Shown: positions 34,010 through 42,667 of the stretch, piece after piece
Numbering within the stretch: the stretch's first letter is position 1
Layout of the letters: the number at the start of each line of letters is the position of its first letter
Source of the DNA: Bacteroidales bacterium
Lineage (GTDB): Bacteria > Bacteroidota > Bacteroidia > Bacteroidales > UBA3824
Reading direction: 5' to 3'
Length of the DNA stretch: 50,725 bases
NCBI GenBank assembly: GCA_017541145.1
Contig: JAFXZT010000004.1
Location: 1 to 50,725 of the forward strand
Made by a program: the position numbers and the translations under genes
The notes under the pieces: model-generated
Databases searched by the model: none
What the model was told of the DNA's origin: nothing
The model's input: the letters and a program-made list of their open reading frames with translations, nothing else

Positions 34010-35125
34010 TTAGTTCATTAATTTTTTCAATTCCTCAATATCGGGCAAAGCGTTGCGCAAACGCTCAGGCAGGTCTTTTGACGTGCGGTAGGTGGCAACT
34101 CCCATAGGCTTTGACGTGTCAGAAAACGATAATTCCACAATTTCTTCGTCTTTGGACTTACACAGAATGATGCCAATAGATGGATTTTCGTCAGGCAAGC
34201 GCACATAACGGTCAAGGGCGGCGAGGTAAAAATTCATTTTGCCTGTATATTCGGGCTTAAACTCGCCGCGTTTTAATTCAAAAGCGACAAGGCTGCGCAG
34301 CCGCCGAGAGAAAAACAGCAAATCTATTACAAACTCCTTGCCCGAAACTTCAAGTCGGTATTGGTTGCCTATGAACGAAAAATCCTGACCAAACGCCATT
34401 ATGAAATTCTTGACATTTAGCACGATAGTTTGTTCTATCTCCCTTTCGTCCACCATCTCGGTATCCTCTATATTGATGAAGTCGAGCATATATTCGTCCT
34501 TGAACGACTGCAACGCGCGTTGTTTGAAATCCGCATCTGTAATCGTGCGGGCAAAGTTAGTTTGCTGTATTGTGCCTTGTTTTTTATAAAGATTTTCGTT
34601 GAGATGGTATTTGGCTTTGTCATAAGTCCAAAATTCTTTTGCGCTTAGACGAATGTAGAACAAACGCTCTTCCAAGGTCGATGTCTTTCTAATAATTTCT
34701 CTATGTATTGAAAAACCGACACTTAAAAAACTTTTATAATCTTCTTCACTCAAATCGGCAGACGTTATCTGCCGATTTAATAATTCGCTTATATTCAAAT
34801 TGTTATCTAAATCGGCAGCTGATAACTGCCGATTTAAGACGGGACACCACGTTTCGTAAAACGTGCGCATATTTTTGATGTTAGTTTCCGAAAAACCTGT
34901 CAGTCCCGGCAATTCTTGTTGAAGCATTTTTGAGATAACGGCGATGGCGTGAGTGTTCCAAGCGTCAACACGGCTATGCACTGACACGTAATTGCCCACC
35001 CAATAATACAATGCCAACATTTCTTTGTTGACCAACCTCGCGGCGCGGTATCGGCTTTCCAAGATGGCATGTTTGATGGCTTTCACCGCCGGTAAATAGT
35101 TTGCTGATAATTGTTTTTGCTCCAT
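34010..35125 (-). CDS. DUF1016 (YhcG-type) PD-(D/E)XK nuclease
   Basis: This 371-residue protein has the N-terminal helical DUF1016_N region (about 1-110: YYWVGNYVSVHSRVDAWNTH, then GFSETNIKNMRTFYETW) and a C-terminal nuclease domain with EFVIDLLFFSRRLRSLVAFELKRGEF (D...E-x-K). YhcG-like proteins occur in defence islands and beside restriction systems. The ATG at 35125 is chosen because a TATTTTTG box at 35159-35152 lies just ahead of it, while the upstream GTG would sit at the transcript start. Two short palindromic repeats interrupt the linker. The gene is intact and converges on the broken Panacea gene. Confidence 0.9.
   Translation of the reverse strand: MEQKQLSANYLPAVKAIKHAILESRYRAARLVNKEMLALYYWVGNYVSVHSRVDAWNTHAIAVISKMLQQELPGLTGFSETNIKNMRTFYETWCPVLNRQLSAADLDNNLNISELLNRQITSADLSEEDYKSFLSVGFSIHREIIRKTSTLEERLFYIRLSAKEFWTYDKAKYHLNENLYKKQGTIQQTNFARTITDADFKQRALQSFKDEYMLDFINIEDTEMVDEREIEQTIVLNVKNFIMAFGQDFSFIGNQYRLEVSGKEFVIDLLFFSRRLRSLVAFELKRGEFKPEYTGKMNFYLAALDRYVRLPDENPSIGIILCKSKDEEIVELSFSDTSKPMGVATYRTSKDLPERLRNALPDIEELKKLMN
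34752..34778. repeat. Palindromic element inside the DUF1016 gene (copy 1)
   Basis: AAATCGGCAGA (34752-34762) pairs with TCTGCCGATTT (34768-34778). It encodes NRQITSADL in the protein linker. Confidence 0.8.
34808..34836. repeat. Palindromic element inside the DUF1016 gene (copy 2)
   Basis: TAAATCGGCAG (34808-34818) pairs with CTGCCGATTTA (34826-34836). It is nearly identical to copy 1 and encodes NRQLSAADL. Confidence 0.8.
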
Positions 35126-35151
35126 TGATATTTGTGGATTTTGTAACACTG

Positions 35152-35159
35152 CAAAAATA
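35152..35159 (-). promoter_or_regulatory. -7 box (TATTTTTG) of the intact DUF1016 gene
   Basis: TATTTTTG on the minus strand fits TAnnTTTG and lies 26 bases before the ATG at 35125. Confidence 0.5.
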
Positions 35160-35253
35160 GTTTTTTCCTGCGGCAGTGCAAAAATTTCAGGGAAGTTTTT
35201 TTCGAGAAAAATGCGATGTCAGTTCGTGCAATTTTTGCACATACTATGCTACA

Positions 35254-36090
35254 TTACAGTATGTAAGTTCCGAAATAATAGAAGTATTTTAATGCAAATT
35301 TTTTTATATTATCGGTTCCATCTTTGTCAATAATTATTGGAAAACCAAATGTGTTATAAAGTACTTCGTAATCATTATTCTTTGATTTAAAATCTAATAA
35401 CTTTTGCGTAATTATTTGATTACCATTTAAGATTCTATTGGCTAACATATTGTTCAAGTAATTTAGGTAATTTTTTAGATCTTTCTCTTTGCAAGAAAAT
35501 GTCTTGTAAAATGTTTCCATTGTCTTCTTATTGTAGTTTGTTTTGTGTTCTATTTTGTAGCCTAAATAATCTTGTAAAACTTCGGTATCTACATCGTTAT
35601 TTTTTTGTTTTTCTACGATTTTTTTTATTTCATTTCTATCAACAACTTTGTTGCCCAATATTTCTTTACATTTGCTATAGAACTCGTTTATCGCATACGT
35701 ATTCTCTTTCAAATCAGACGCTTTGAAGCCGAGAGGTAATTCCGCCAATAAGTCTTTAATTGCAGATTTCTGATTTTTCGTCATCATGGCAATATCACAT
35801 ATAGCGAACTGAAACAATGGGTTGTCTTTCAGAATATCATATTGTTCCAATTTTTGTATCCATACGTTGTTTCCAACATTGCATTTTGAAAAAATGTATT
35901 TTCGAGCCAAAAGCACAAATGCTTCTAGCAGATCAGAATCGTCCGAATTGCACATACCGTTATACGTACAAAAATGTTGAAGATATCGCATATATTCCTC
36001 AAATATAACTTTTTCATCATTTGTGCCATCTAATATGATGACATAATGATTGTTTTTGATGAAAATATCTGCTGGTAATACTTTTGTCAT
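35254..36090 (-). CDS. Unrecognised protein downstream of the dynamin operon
   Basis: This 278-residue soluble, lysine-rich, mostly helical protein is of no recognised family. It starts MTKVLPADIFIKNNHYVIIL and contains HKTNYNKKTMETFYKTFSCK and NRILNGNQIITQKLLDFKSK. It is the last gene of the minus-strand block that begins with the dynamin-like GTPases, 65 bases after DLP-C and separated by a hairpin at 36111-36145, so it may be transcribed at a lower level from the same operon. It is AT-rich compared with the GTPase genes, so a separate origin is possible. Confidence 0.65.
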   Translation of the reverse strand: MTKVLPADIFIKNNHYVIILDGTNDEKVIFEEYMRYLQHFCTYNGMCNSDDSDLLEAFVLLARKYIFSKCNVGNNVWIQKLEQYDILKDNPLFQFAICDIAMMTKNQKSAIKDLLAELPLGFKASDLKENTYAINEFYSKCKEILGNKVVDRNEIKKIVEKQKNNDVDTEVLQDYLGYKIEHKTNYNKKTMETFYKTFSCKEKDLKNYLNYLNNMLANRILNGNQIITQKLLDFKSKNNDYEVLYNTFGFPIIIDKDGTDNIKKFALKYFYYFGTYIL

Positions 36091-36110
36091 TTTCTGTATT
36101 ATTTTTTAGC

Positions 36111-36145
36111 AACCAATGTTGCCCCTTTAAAAGACAACATTGGTT
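36111..36145. terminator. Hairpin between DLP-C and the last gene
   Basis: AACCAATGTTG (36111-36121) pairs perfectly with CAACATTGGTT (36135-36145). Only the plus-strand side has a following T-rich run, so on the operon strand it may be an attenuator or processing signal. Confidence 0.55.
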
Positions 36146-36155
36146 AATTCATTTT

Positions 36156-38243
36156 TTACTCGTTTATTCCCATCTCTGCCATCTGTTTCTTCACCTCTGC
36201 GCTTTCGTCCTGCAACTTGTCGCGGAGTTGCTTGGCTTCGTCGAGTGCCTTGGCCTTGTTGGTGAGGTTGCCTTGGATTTCTTCGATTTGGTTCTGCAAA
36301 TCAGCCAAAATGCCTTCTTTGAACGTTTCTGTTACGGCTGCAATCGTTCTTTCCTTGCCGTTCATAAGCACTGCGAGATACGGCTCTGGATCGAAACCTC
36401 CTTGAATTTTATTGATGGTGTCTTTGAGTTCGCTAACGACTTCTGAATGATTCCACCAACTCTTGATTCCATAATAAAGTCCTGCGCCGATAATTCCGCC
36501 CAAGAACAAGGTAACTGCGCCTTCAATTACCTTGCCTACACCACTGCCTTCTTCGTTGTCGCCTGATCCTTCATACTTGAAAATTTCGTCGTTGTCGATG
36601 TCAATCTCTATTTTCCGCTGGGCCTTTTTGGACAAATCTTGTGTGTCAACGTTGGGCAGATATTTGTAGAACACTTCCTCTGCTTCACCGAAGAAATCAC
36701 GTACCAAGCCGCGCAATTTCAATTTTGCATTTCGTGCAATATCTTCGGTAATGCGTTTCAACGTTCTCGTCTGTAAGATGTTCATTTCTCCGTCAAGTTG
36801 CGGCTTTATCTTGTCGAAACTTTGGAAGGTTCCCCAATTATCAACAATGCCGTTGAGTTTGCGACACGAGGCATCCACAGCATCCTCCAAATCTCTTGCT
36901 CCTGTGCGGATTATGTTTTTGAACTCGTCGTCAATTTCTTCTGCCAACCCTTCGATTTTCTTGGATAAGCGGCGTGTTGCCTTGGCAATATTTTCTTTCT
37001 TCTCGTCAAGTTCGTCATTAGGCGTGTTGTACAGGACCACGCTCTGCTCTGCCTTAACAATCTCTTTGGCGATGTCTTCCAATTTCTTGGTGGCAGCCGC
37101 TTTGATAGCGTTCAACGGCTTTTTGAAAAGGATTTCTTCCTTGTCTTTGCTAATCATTTCAATAACAGCAGCCGACAAGTTGTCGATGTGGCTTTTCTCC
37201 TTAAACTGCTTCCAATTACTGATTTCGAAATTGTCGCAATGTCTATTCCATGCTTCATTGTATGATTCATTAGACGTAATTTTTGACATATTTTTTTCTG
37301 CAATTTTGGAGAGCAACGCCATTTCTGCCGATAATGGAATCGGTTCGGTGTTTTTCAGGATTTCCGTTAGTGTAACGTCGCCACAATTCTTGCTTGCTTC
37401 GCGCAGTTCTTCCTTGACATAATCCTTGATTTTGTCTTCTGTCTCGCCATTTTTATATGGAATGTCGTATTTGTTGATTCCAATCAAAACTTTGCCGATG
37501 CCGCACTGACGAACATTTTCAAAAAGAATTGTCCTGTCGGTGGCATTAAAGGGTTGCCCCGCGTAGAGCAACATCAAAACGACATCTGCTTTCTTCAAAA
37601 ACTCTTTGGTGCGTTCTTCGCGGGATACTATCGGGTCGTTGAAACCGGGAGTATCCACAATTTCAACGCCTTTCAAGTACTCTTTTGGGTAGAATATCTT
37701 TACGGACTTTGTGATTGAAACATACTTCCCGTCCGCACCAACATACTCCTCTAAATTCTCAAAGGTGTCGTCTTGTGTGTGTCCCAAATACTGCGACAGA
37801 TTATTTCCGAGTTCCTTGGATTTTTCCACGAGTTCTTGTGCCGCTTGTACCTTTGATTTTTCCAAATCACTAAGGCCGTCAATGCTGCGAGCGGCTTGCG
37901 TTTTCTGTTCTTCCCACTCGTTTGACGTGTAGAACTCTGCCACAACTTTTTTCTGTTCACCGTATGTAATAACAGAGAGTGCGGCAGTCATCGGAATTGT
38001 GGCAGCCGGCAATACGTCGTCCTCAAACACAAAAGCATTCAAAAATGTCGATTTGCCGCACTTCATCTGTCCGATTACCCCGATTGTCAATGTGTCGTCA
38101 TTGATTTTCTTAATCAGTTCTTCGGCTCTCTGATTGTTCTTTATGTTGTCTGCATCAAACCATTTGAATTCTTTGGCTTTCTCTACCATCGAAATCAAAT
38201 TTTGTTTCTTTTGATGCAGTTCCTCGAATATGTTTTGTGCCAT
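36156..38243 (-). CDS. Dynamin-like GTPase DLP-C, with C-terminal membrane segment
   Basis: This 695-residue dynamin-family GTPase shows G1 GQMKCGKST (residues 58-66), a likely G2 threonine in ATIPMTAAL, G3 DTPG (197-200) and G4 NKYD (257-260). A long helical region with coiled coils follows, then a hydrophobic, glycine-rich segment (about 570-592, VTLFLGGIIGAGLYYGI) that could insert in the membrane like a dynamin paddle. A final coiled coil (about 640-690) ends the protein. It starts one base inside the DLP-B stop, so the two are translationally coupled. Members remodel membranes by GTP-driven assembly; the substrate membrane is unknown. Confidence 0.9.
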   Translation of the reverse strand: MAQNIFEELHQKKQNLISMVEKAKEFKWFDADNIKNNQRAEELIKKINDDTLTIGVIGQMKCGKSTFLNAFVFEDDVLPAATIPMTAALSVITYGEQKKVVAEFYTSNEWEEQKTQAARSIDGLSDLEKSKVQAAQELVEKSKELGNNLSQYLGHTQDDTFENLEEYVGADGKYVSITKSVKIFYPKEYLKGVEIVDTPGFNDPIVSREERTKEFLKKADVVLMLLYAGQPFNATDRTILFENVRQCGIGKVLIGINKYDIPYKNGETEDKIKDYVKEELREASKNCGDVTLTEILKNTEPIPLSAEMALLSKIAEKNMSKITSNESYNEAWNRHCDNFEISNWKQFKEKSHIDNLSAAVIEMISKDKEEILFKKPLNAIKAAATKKLEDIAKEIVKAEQSVVLYNTPNDELDEKKENIAKATRRLSKKIEGLAEEIDDEFKNIIRTGARDLEDAVDASCRKLNGIVDNWGTFQSFDKIKPQLDGEMNILQTRTLKRITEDIARNAKLKLRGLVRDFFGEAEEVFYKYLPNVDTQDLSKKAQRKIEIDIDNDEIFKYEGSGDNEEGSGVGKVIEGAVTLFLGGIIGAGLYYGIKSWWNHSEVVSELKDTINKIQGGFDPEPYLAVLMNGKERTIAAVTETFKEGILADLQNQIEEIQGNLTNKAKALDEAKQLRDKLQDESAEVKKQMAEMGINE

Positions 38244-40198
38244 TATTTCAGTTTATTAAGTTCTGTAATTTTTTTATTTAAGTTCTCCTGAATTTCAATG
38301 ATGCGGTTCAAATTGTTCTGATCGCTCCATTTTTCTTGATACTTGTCCATATTTTCTGATACAGCCTTGCCGTAATCAAAGAAATTATTTGCTAATTCGT
38401 ATGCTCCGCTGTAAATACTGTTCACTTTATTTTTAAAAGAGTCGTATTCGCTCAGAGAAAACTCAATCATATCAGACCTGAAAAAGTTTGATTCATAATG
38501 CCCCAACCCCATAACGTCATCACAATTACGCTGAACGCCAACGGCTAACTGATTAGTTTTTTCTTGCATTTCATCAATTTGCTTATCAGATTCATTGCAA
38601 ATATTAGCAGAATCATTAAACCATTGTTGGCTTGTGTCCACCATATTGTTCACCCATTGCATTACTTCGTTCAAATATTCACTTGTATTGTTGGAACGCG
38701 GAACGTTCTTGATGACGTTCATCAAAGTAGAAGGAGATTCCTTTTGTGAGAACCTGATGTACTGGACGACATCAACACCGTTGTCTGCCAAAGTACGTTT
38801 AATCAAATTCTCAACCTGCGTTACATCACGATCAGACTTTGTATCCACTTTGTTGATAACAACGTAAAGCGGTTTTTGCAGATTTTCCTTGATCAATTTG
38901 ATTGAAGATTTGTTGATTGTTCCTGCATTGACATCGAATACCCAAAAGAGCGCATCGCACTCGTTGATGACATCAATTGTTCTTTGCGCATCCTCTTGAT
39001 CGTTGGAATTGAATCCGGGTGTGTCCAAGATACTGAGGTTTTTAAGGTTGCCGTTTGGATATTCCATTACAAAGTATTTCAACATTGCCGAAACACCATC
39101 AACCTCGTCCAAGACTTCTTTGTTGATCTTCTCAAATGTTTCCTTCGGCATATTTTTCACGATGTTGTCTGGTGATACAAACTGAAATTTTTCAATATTT
39201 CCTCCGCTAATATACGTTGGAATTGCAGTTGTAGCCTTGGTGCTTACCGGCAATTTCACAGACAGGATTCTATTCACAATTGATGTTTTACCCGCAGAAA
39301 ACTCGCCCACGAATGCAATTGCTGTCTTATTGGCAATCCATTTTTTGCGGCTGATTGTTTCCCAATCAAACACACTATAAAAATAGTATTTTTCATGGTC
39401 ATGCAAATGCTCATTTGGATCTTCTGGACGCTTGAAACATTTTGTAACCCATGGATAGAGTTGGTCAAGAATTATGTCCTTGATGTCGTCTATCAAGTCG
39501 TACAACTTGTTCATATCGCCGCTTGTTGTTGGTTCAGCCGTTAGAACTTCTTTCACAAAAGCCAAAGATTCTGCTTTCAGATTAGCCGACTTTTCCGCAT
39601 CTTTGAGATCCATAGAAAGCGTTTGCACTTGTTCGTTTGCTGCCTCCAAATCCTTTTTAGACTTTCTCAAATCATCTTCAATTTGGTTTTTCTGCTCCTC
39701 CAATTTGCGCTTTTCTTTTTTCAATTTGTCGTTGAAATCATCTTCCAAATCATCTTTCTCTTCTTCAAGGTCGGAGATTTTCTTTTTAAGTTTTTTGATT
39801 TCGTCGGAAGCCGATGTATCGACTTTTCCTTTCTGAGCGTCTTGCAAACGTTTGTCGAGGTCTTTGTTCTCAGATTCCATTTTTGCAAGTTTTTTCTGCA
39901 AATCTGCTTTCTCTTGATTAAGAGAATCAATTTGCTCCTGTTGTGCTTTCGACGATGCAGAACTGTTTCCTGATTCGAGGTTTTGAAGTTTCGTCTGCAA
40001 ATCATATTTCTCTTTATTGAGATTGTCGATTTGCTCCTGCAACACTTGTGTTTTAGTTGCAGTTTTAACCTCTTCCAATCGTTTGTCGGCATCGGACATA
40101 GGAAGTTGTTTGTTGTTTTTTGGCTTGAATAAAAATGCCAAACCAAAACCAACCAACAATGTTACAGCACAACAGATAATTACCATTATAGTTGCCAT
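38243..40198 (-). CDS. Dynamin-like GTPase DLP-B, N-terminally anchored with coiled coil
   Basis: This 651-residue protein has an N-terminal membrane helix (about 3-25), a long charged coiled coil (about 40-215, with repeated EEQIDNLN-like heptads), and a GTPase domain. The latter has G1 GEFSAGKTS (298-306), threonines in STKATTAIPT, G3 DTPG (392-395) and G4 NKVD (449-452), followed by a helical stalk. The coiled coil resembles that of the small protein encoded just upstream, suggesting the two bind each other. It overlaps DLP-C by one base. Placing the GTPase at the end of an anchored coiled coil is unusual for dynamins. Confidence 0.9.
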   Translation of the reverse strand: MATIMVIICCAVTLLVGFGLAFLFKPKNNKQLPMSDADKRLEEVKTATKTQVLQEQIDNLNKEKYDLQTKLQNLESGNSSASSKAQQEQIDSLNQEKADLQKKLAKMESENKDLDKRLQDAQKGKVDTSASDEIKKLKKKISDLEEEKDDLEDDFNDKLKKEKRKLEEQKNQIEDDLRKSKKDLEAANEQVQTLSMDLKDAEKSANLKAESLAFVKEVLTAEPTTSGDMNKLYDLIDDIKDIILDQLYPWVTKCFKRPEDPNEHLHDHEKYYFYSVFDWETISRKKWIANKTAIAFVGEFSAGKTSIVNRILSVKLPVSTKATTAIPTYISGGNIEKFQFVSPDNIVKNMPKETFEKINKEVLDEVDGVSAMLKYFVMEYPNGNLKNLSILDTPGFNSNDQEDAQRTIDVINECDALFWVFDVNAGTINKSSIKLIKENLQKPLYVVINKVDTKSDRDVTQVENLIKRTLADNGVDVVQYIRFSQKESPSTLMNVIKNVPRSNNTSEYLNEVMQWVNNMVDTSQQWFNDSANICNESDKQIDEMQEKTNQLAVGVQRNCDDVMGLGHYESNFFRSDMIEFSLSEYDSFKNKVNSIYSGAYELANNFFDYGKAVSENMDKYQEKWSDQNNLNRIIEIQENLNKKITELNKLK

Positions 40199-40593
40199 TA
40201 TTCCTTGTTTTTAAGTTGTTTTAATTGAATTTCCAGAACTTCGCAGTTCTCTTTGTACTCCTTGACTTTGCGTTCAAGTTCCTCTTTTTGTGAAGAGAGG
40301 CTCTTGATTTTGCTCTTTGCCGTTTCGAGTTCATCCGCTAAATCGTCCTTGGAATCGTCTGATTCGTTGAATTTTGCCCGCAGTTTTTTGTTTTCGGCGA
40401 GCAAGTCCTCCACTTGGCGTTCCAAATCCTTGTTGCGGTTGCGGAATTTTTCATTCTCCGCAAGCACTTCGTCTAACTGCGACTGTAACGAGTTTTGCTC
40501 TTTGTTACCGCCCATAATTTTGTCTTTTAAGGCAATGCCGGTTACTGCGCCTGCAGCAAAGCCTACTGCTGCTCCTATCATACTGAATCTCAT
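40198..40593 (-). CDS. Membrane-anchored coiled-coil protein
   Basis: This 131-residue protein begins with a short hydrophobic, glycine/alanine-rich segment (MIGAAVGFAAGAVTGIAL, about 5-22). A continuous charged coiled coil follows (about 32-128, QSQLDEVLAENEKFRNRNKD and onward heptads). It contains no enzymatic motif. It lies four bases after DLP-A and overlaps DLP-B by one base, and its coiled coil resembles the N-terminal region of DLP-B, so it may be an assembly scaffold for the GTPases. The functional role is inference from context. Confidence 0.8.
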   Translation of the reverse strand: MRFSMIGAAVGFAAGAVTGIALKDKIMGGNKEQNSLQSQLDEVLAENEKFRNRNKDLERQVEDLLAENKKLRAKFNESDDSKDDLADELETAKSKIKSLSSQKEELERKVKEYKENCEVLEIQLKQLKNKE

Positions 40594-40597
40594 TAAT

Positions 40598-42388
40598 TTA
40601 GTTAGTTAATAATTGTTTCTTGTATTCTTTGAGTTTTGACATCTTTGCGTCAAACTCTTGTTGTGATTGCTGTTTTTTGCGCTTCAAGTCGTCAAGTGCG
40701 CTGTTCATTTGTTCGAAAGTGTCTTGAACTTCGTCGCAAAGTGATTGTCTGATAGCATCCACTACGGCAGCGGAAATTCTCTGCATTTCGTTCTTGAACT
40801 GCGGCATCAGCGTGTCGTTGAGATAATTGCTGATGGCGCGGCGGCGTTGCGGCTTGCCCATAGTCTTGTCCGTTACCCAACCTACGGCAGATTCAATGAT
40901 ACCCTTGTTTTGTCCGAGTTGCTGACCGATGTTTTGGTTGTAGGTTTCGAGGTCGGTACTTTGTTGATTGTAGTTTTGCTGAAACTGTTCCATCCGGGAC
41001 ATAGTTTTTTGGTTGGATGTGATGCTTGCCACATCCGTAACGGTGTCGGCAACATCCACCGCAGTGTCTATCGCTGCCGCTGCACCACCTGCCGCCGCCG
41101 CAGTTCCTGCCGTTGCTACCACAGCCACCACTGCACCTGCCACTTTCACGCCATTTACAATCCAATTGTCATACTCGTGTCCCGCACTGTTTAAATCGAC
41201 GTTGTACGAAATGCCCGAAATTTGCAGACCGTTCATGTCAAGGTTTTCTATCGTACGGAGAGTCAGACTGTCGTCTGAGTTTCGTGTTTGGCGAGCCTTT
41301 TCGGTCAAGATGTTTTGAACGCTGAGTTTGAAGTCGTTCAGCAACAGCGAAGAAGTGTTGTTAACGGCGTTAACAGCCTCTGCATCATAGTTTTGGCTGC
41401 TGCTGACGGCAATGGAATCAAGTCGAGTAAACATTTCGTCCTCGAAGCGGCGCGAAATATTTATTTTCAGGTCGTCAATATCTGATGCCATCGAATCAAC
41501 AAGTTTGTCTATTTTGCGGCGAAAAGCCTCCAAATCGTGTTTCTGACGGCGCAAAGCCTCGTCAAAACCGCCATCTATTGAGGTAGATGCTATGAGTTGG
41601 TCAATACGTTCCGCCAATGATTTTGTGAGATTGGCAGTCCTCTGTTCGCAAACTTTTTTCAAAATAGAGTTTTTGTCCTTCTGAATCTTTGCAAACAGTG
41701 CGTTCATCTCGTCCAAATTGCCCTTTGCCGCTGACACGCACGCAATCTGTTGTATTGGAATGTTGCAGTTTTTGCCGATGTATTCTTTTGTTGCCTTTAC
41801 GTCCGCTGGCGACTTGGTGTCGCACTTTGTTATAATGAGATACACGGGACGTTTTGACAATTCGGTCTCCTTGAAGAAGTCGGTCAACGATTTGGTAATC
41901 TGTTGGTTGACATCAACGGTCAGGAATATGCCGTCTGCTTGTGGCAGAAAGTCAGTGAGGACTTCGCGGTGTTTCCTTTCGGGCGACGAAAGTCCGGGCG
42001 TGTCAACTATCACCGTTGATGACGGAACTTTTGTAGATGTGTCAAACACATTGATTACTTGCGCGTCCTTGTAGAGGTCGTTTTTAAGGTCGGCAATGTC
42101 GTCAACCTGAGTTTCTTTGCCGTTTTCAAAAACTGTAGCACAACATTTGTCGCATCCGAAATGGATTACGTAAATGGTTGCAGTTGTGGGCTTTGTAGCA
42201 GTTTCTAATTTTTTGCTGTCGGTCAGGGCATTAATCAGGGACGTTTTGCCCGATGAAAATTCGCCCACCAATGGCAGTACCAAAAGGCTGTTTTCGTCAT
42301 AGAGTTTTTGTCTGACATTAGCAGCCTCCGCCGCCAAATCCGAGAAACCCAATTCAGCGGCGATTTCTAATATTTTGTCGATATTCAT
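40598..42388 (-). CDS. Dynamin-like GTPase DLP-A, with alanine-rich hydrophobic segment
   Basis: This 596-residue GTPase has G1 GEFSSGKTS (residues 42-50), T68/T69 in KPTTA as the likely G2, G3 DTPG (129-132) and G4 TKCD (187-190). A helical region follows, then a strongly hydrophobic alanine/valine/glycine-rich stretch (about 410-450, VKVAGAVVAVVATAGTAAAA). The segment might act as a membrane-inserting tip. A C-terminal coiled coil (about 555-596) ends the protein. It is the first GTPase of the operon, 16 bases after the small leader gene, and differs clearly from DLP-B and DLP-C in layout. Confidence 0.9.
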   Translation of the reverse strand: MNIDKILEIAAELGFSDLAAEAANVRQKLYDENSLLVLPLVGEFSSGKTSLINALTDSKKLETATKPTTATIYVIHFGCDKCCATVFENGKETQVDDIADLKNDLYKDAQVINVFDTSTKVPSSTVIVDTPGLSSPERKHREVLTDFLPQADGIFLTVDVNQQITKSLTDFFKETELSKRPVYLIITKCDTKSPADVKATKEYIGKNCNIPIQQIACVSAAKGNLDEMNALFAKIQKDKNSILKKVCEQRTANLTKSLAERIDQLIASTSIDGGFDEALRRQKHDLEAFRRKIDKLVDSMASDIDDLKINISRRFEDEMFTRLDSIAVSSSQNYDAEAVNAVNNTSSLLLNDFKLSVQNILTEKARQTRNSDDSLTLRTIENLDMNGLQISGISYNVDLNSAGHEYDNWIVNGVKVAGAVVAVVATAGTAAAAGGAAAAIDTAVDVADTVTDVASITSNQKTMSRMEQFQQNYNQQSTDLETYNQNIGQQLGQNKGIIESAVGWVTDKTMGKPQRRRAISNYLNDTLMPQFKNEMQRISAAVVDAIRQSLCDEVQDTFEQMNSALDDLKRKKQQSQQEFDAKMSKLKEYKKQLLTN

Positions 42389-42404
42389 AATAGAGGTTTT
42401 TATT

Positions 42405-42629
42405 TTATCCTATCCTTTTACTCTCCAACACCAGCGTATTCATAAGTACGTTCATACTTCTCAAATCCACGCCGTATACGCGCATAAAAGCATCTTGAAC
42501 GAGTTGACCGCCGTTGATGAGAATCGGGTCAGCGAGAATGTCGGTCGCTACTTGAACGCTCATGCCGGGTTCGATTAACTGTCCCGCTGAACGCCACTGT
42601 TTTTTGACTGTTACTTGATATAGAGCCAT
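42405..42629 (-). CDS. Small DUF6140-like protein at the head of the dynamin operon
   Basis: This 74-residue protein begins MALYQVTVKKQWRSAGQLIEPGMSV and contains PILINGGQLVQDAFMRVYGVDL. This resembles a family of short Bacteroidales proteins (DUF6140 in my recollection) with the pattern V-x-V-K-K-x-W-R ... G-M-x-V ... D-A-F-x-R-x-Y-G-x-D. No function is known. It is the first gene of the operon, 16 bases before DLP-A, with the structured intergenic region immediately upstream. The small size and leading place suggest a regulatory or adaptor role, which is inference only. Confidence 0.7.
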   Translation of the reverse strand: MALYQVTVKKQWRSAGQLIEPGMSVQVATDILADPILINGGQLVQDAFMRVYGVDLRSMNVLMNTLVLESKRIG

Positions 42630-42667
42630 AATTATTAAGTTGTTAAAAAGTTAAACATTCGGGCATA

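Noticed and set aside
36751-37422. Plus-strand gene of 223 codons inside DLP-C
   Set aside because: It is serine-rich, antisense to a GTPase with intact motifs, and has no start signal; a shadow frame.
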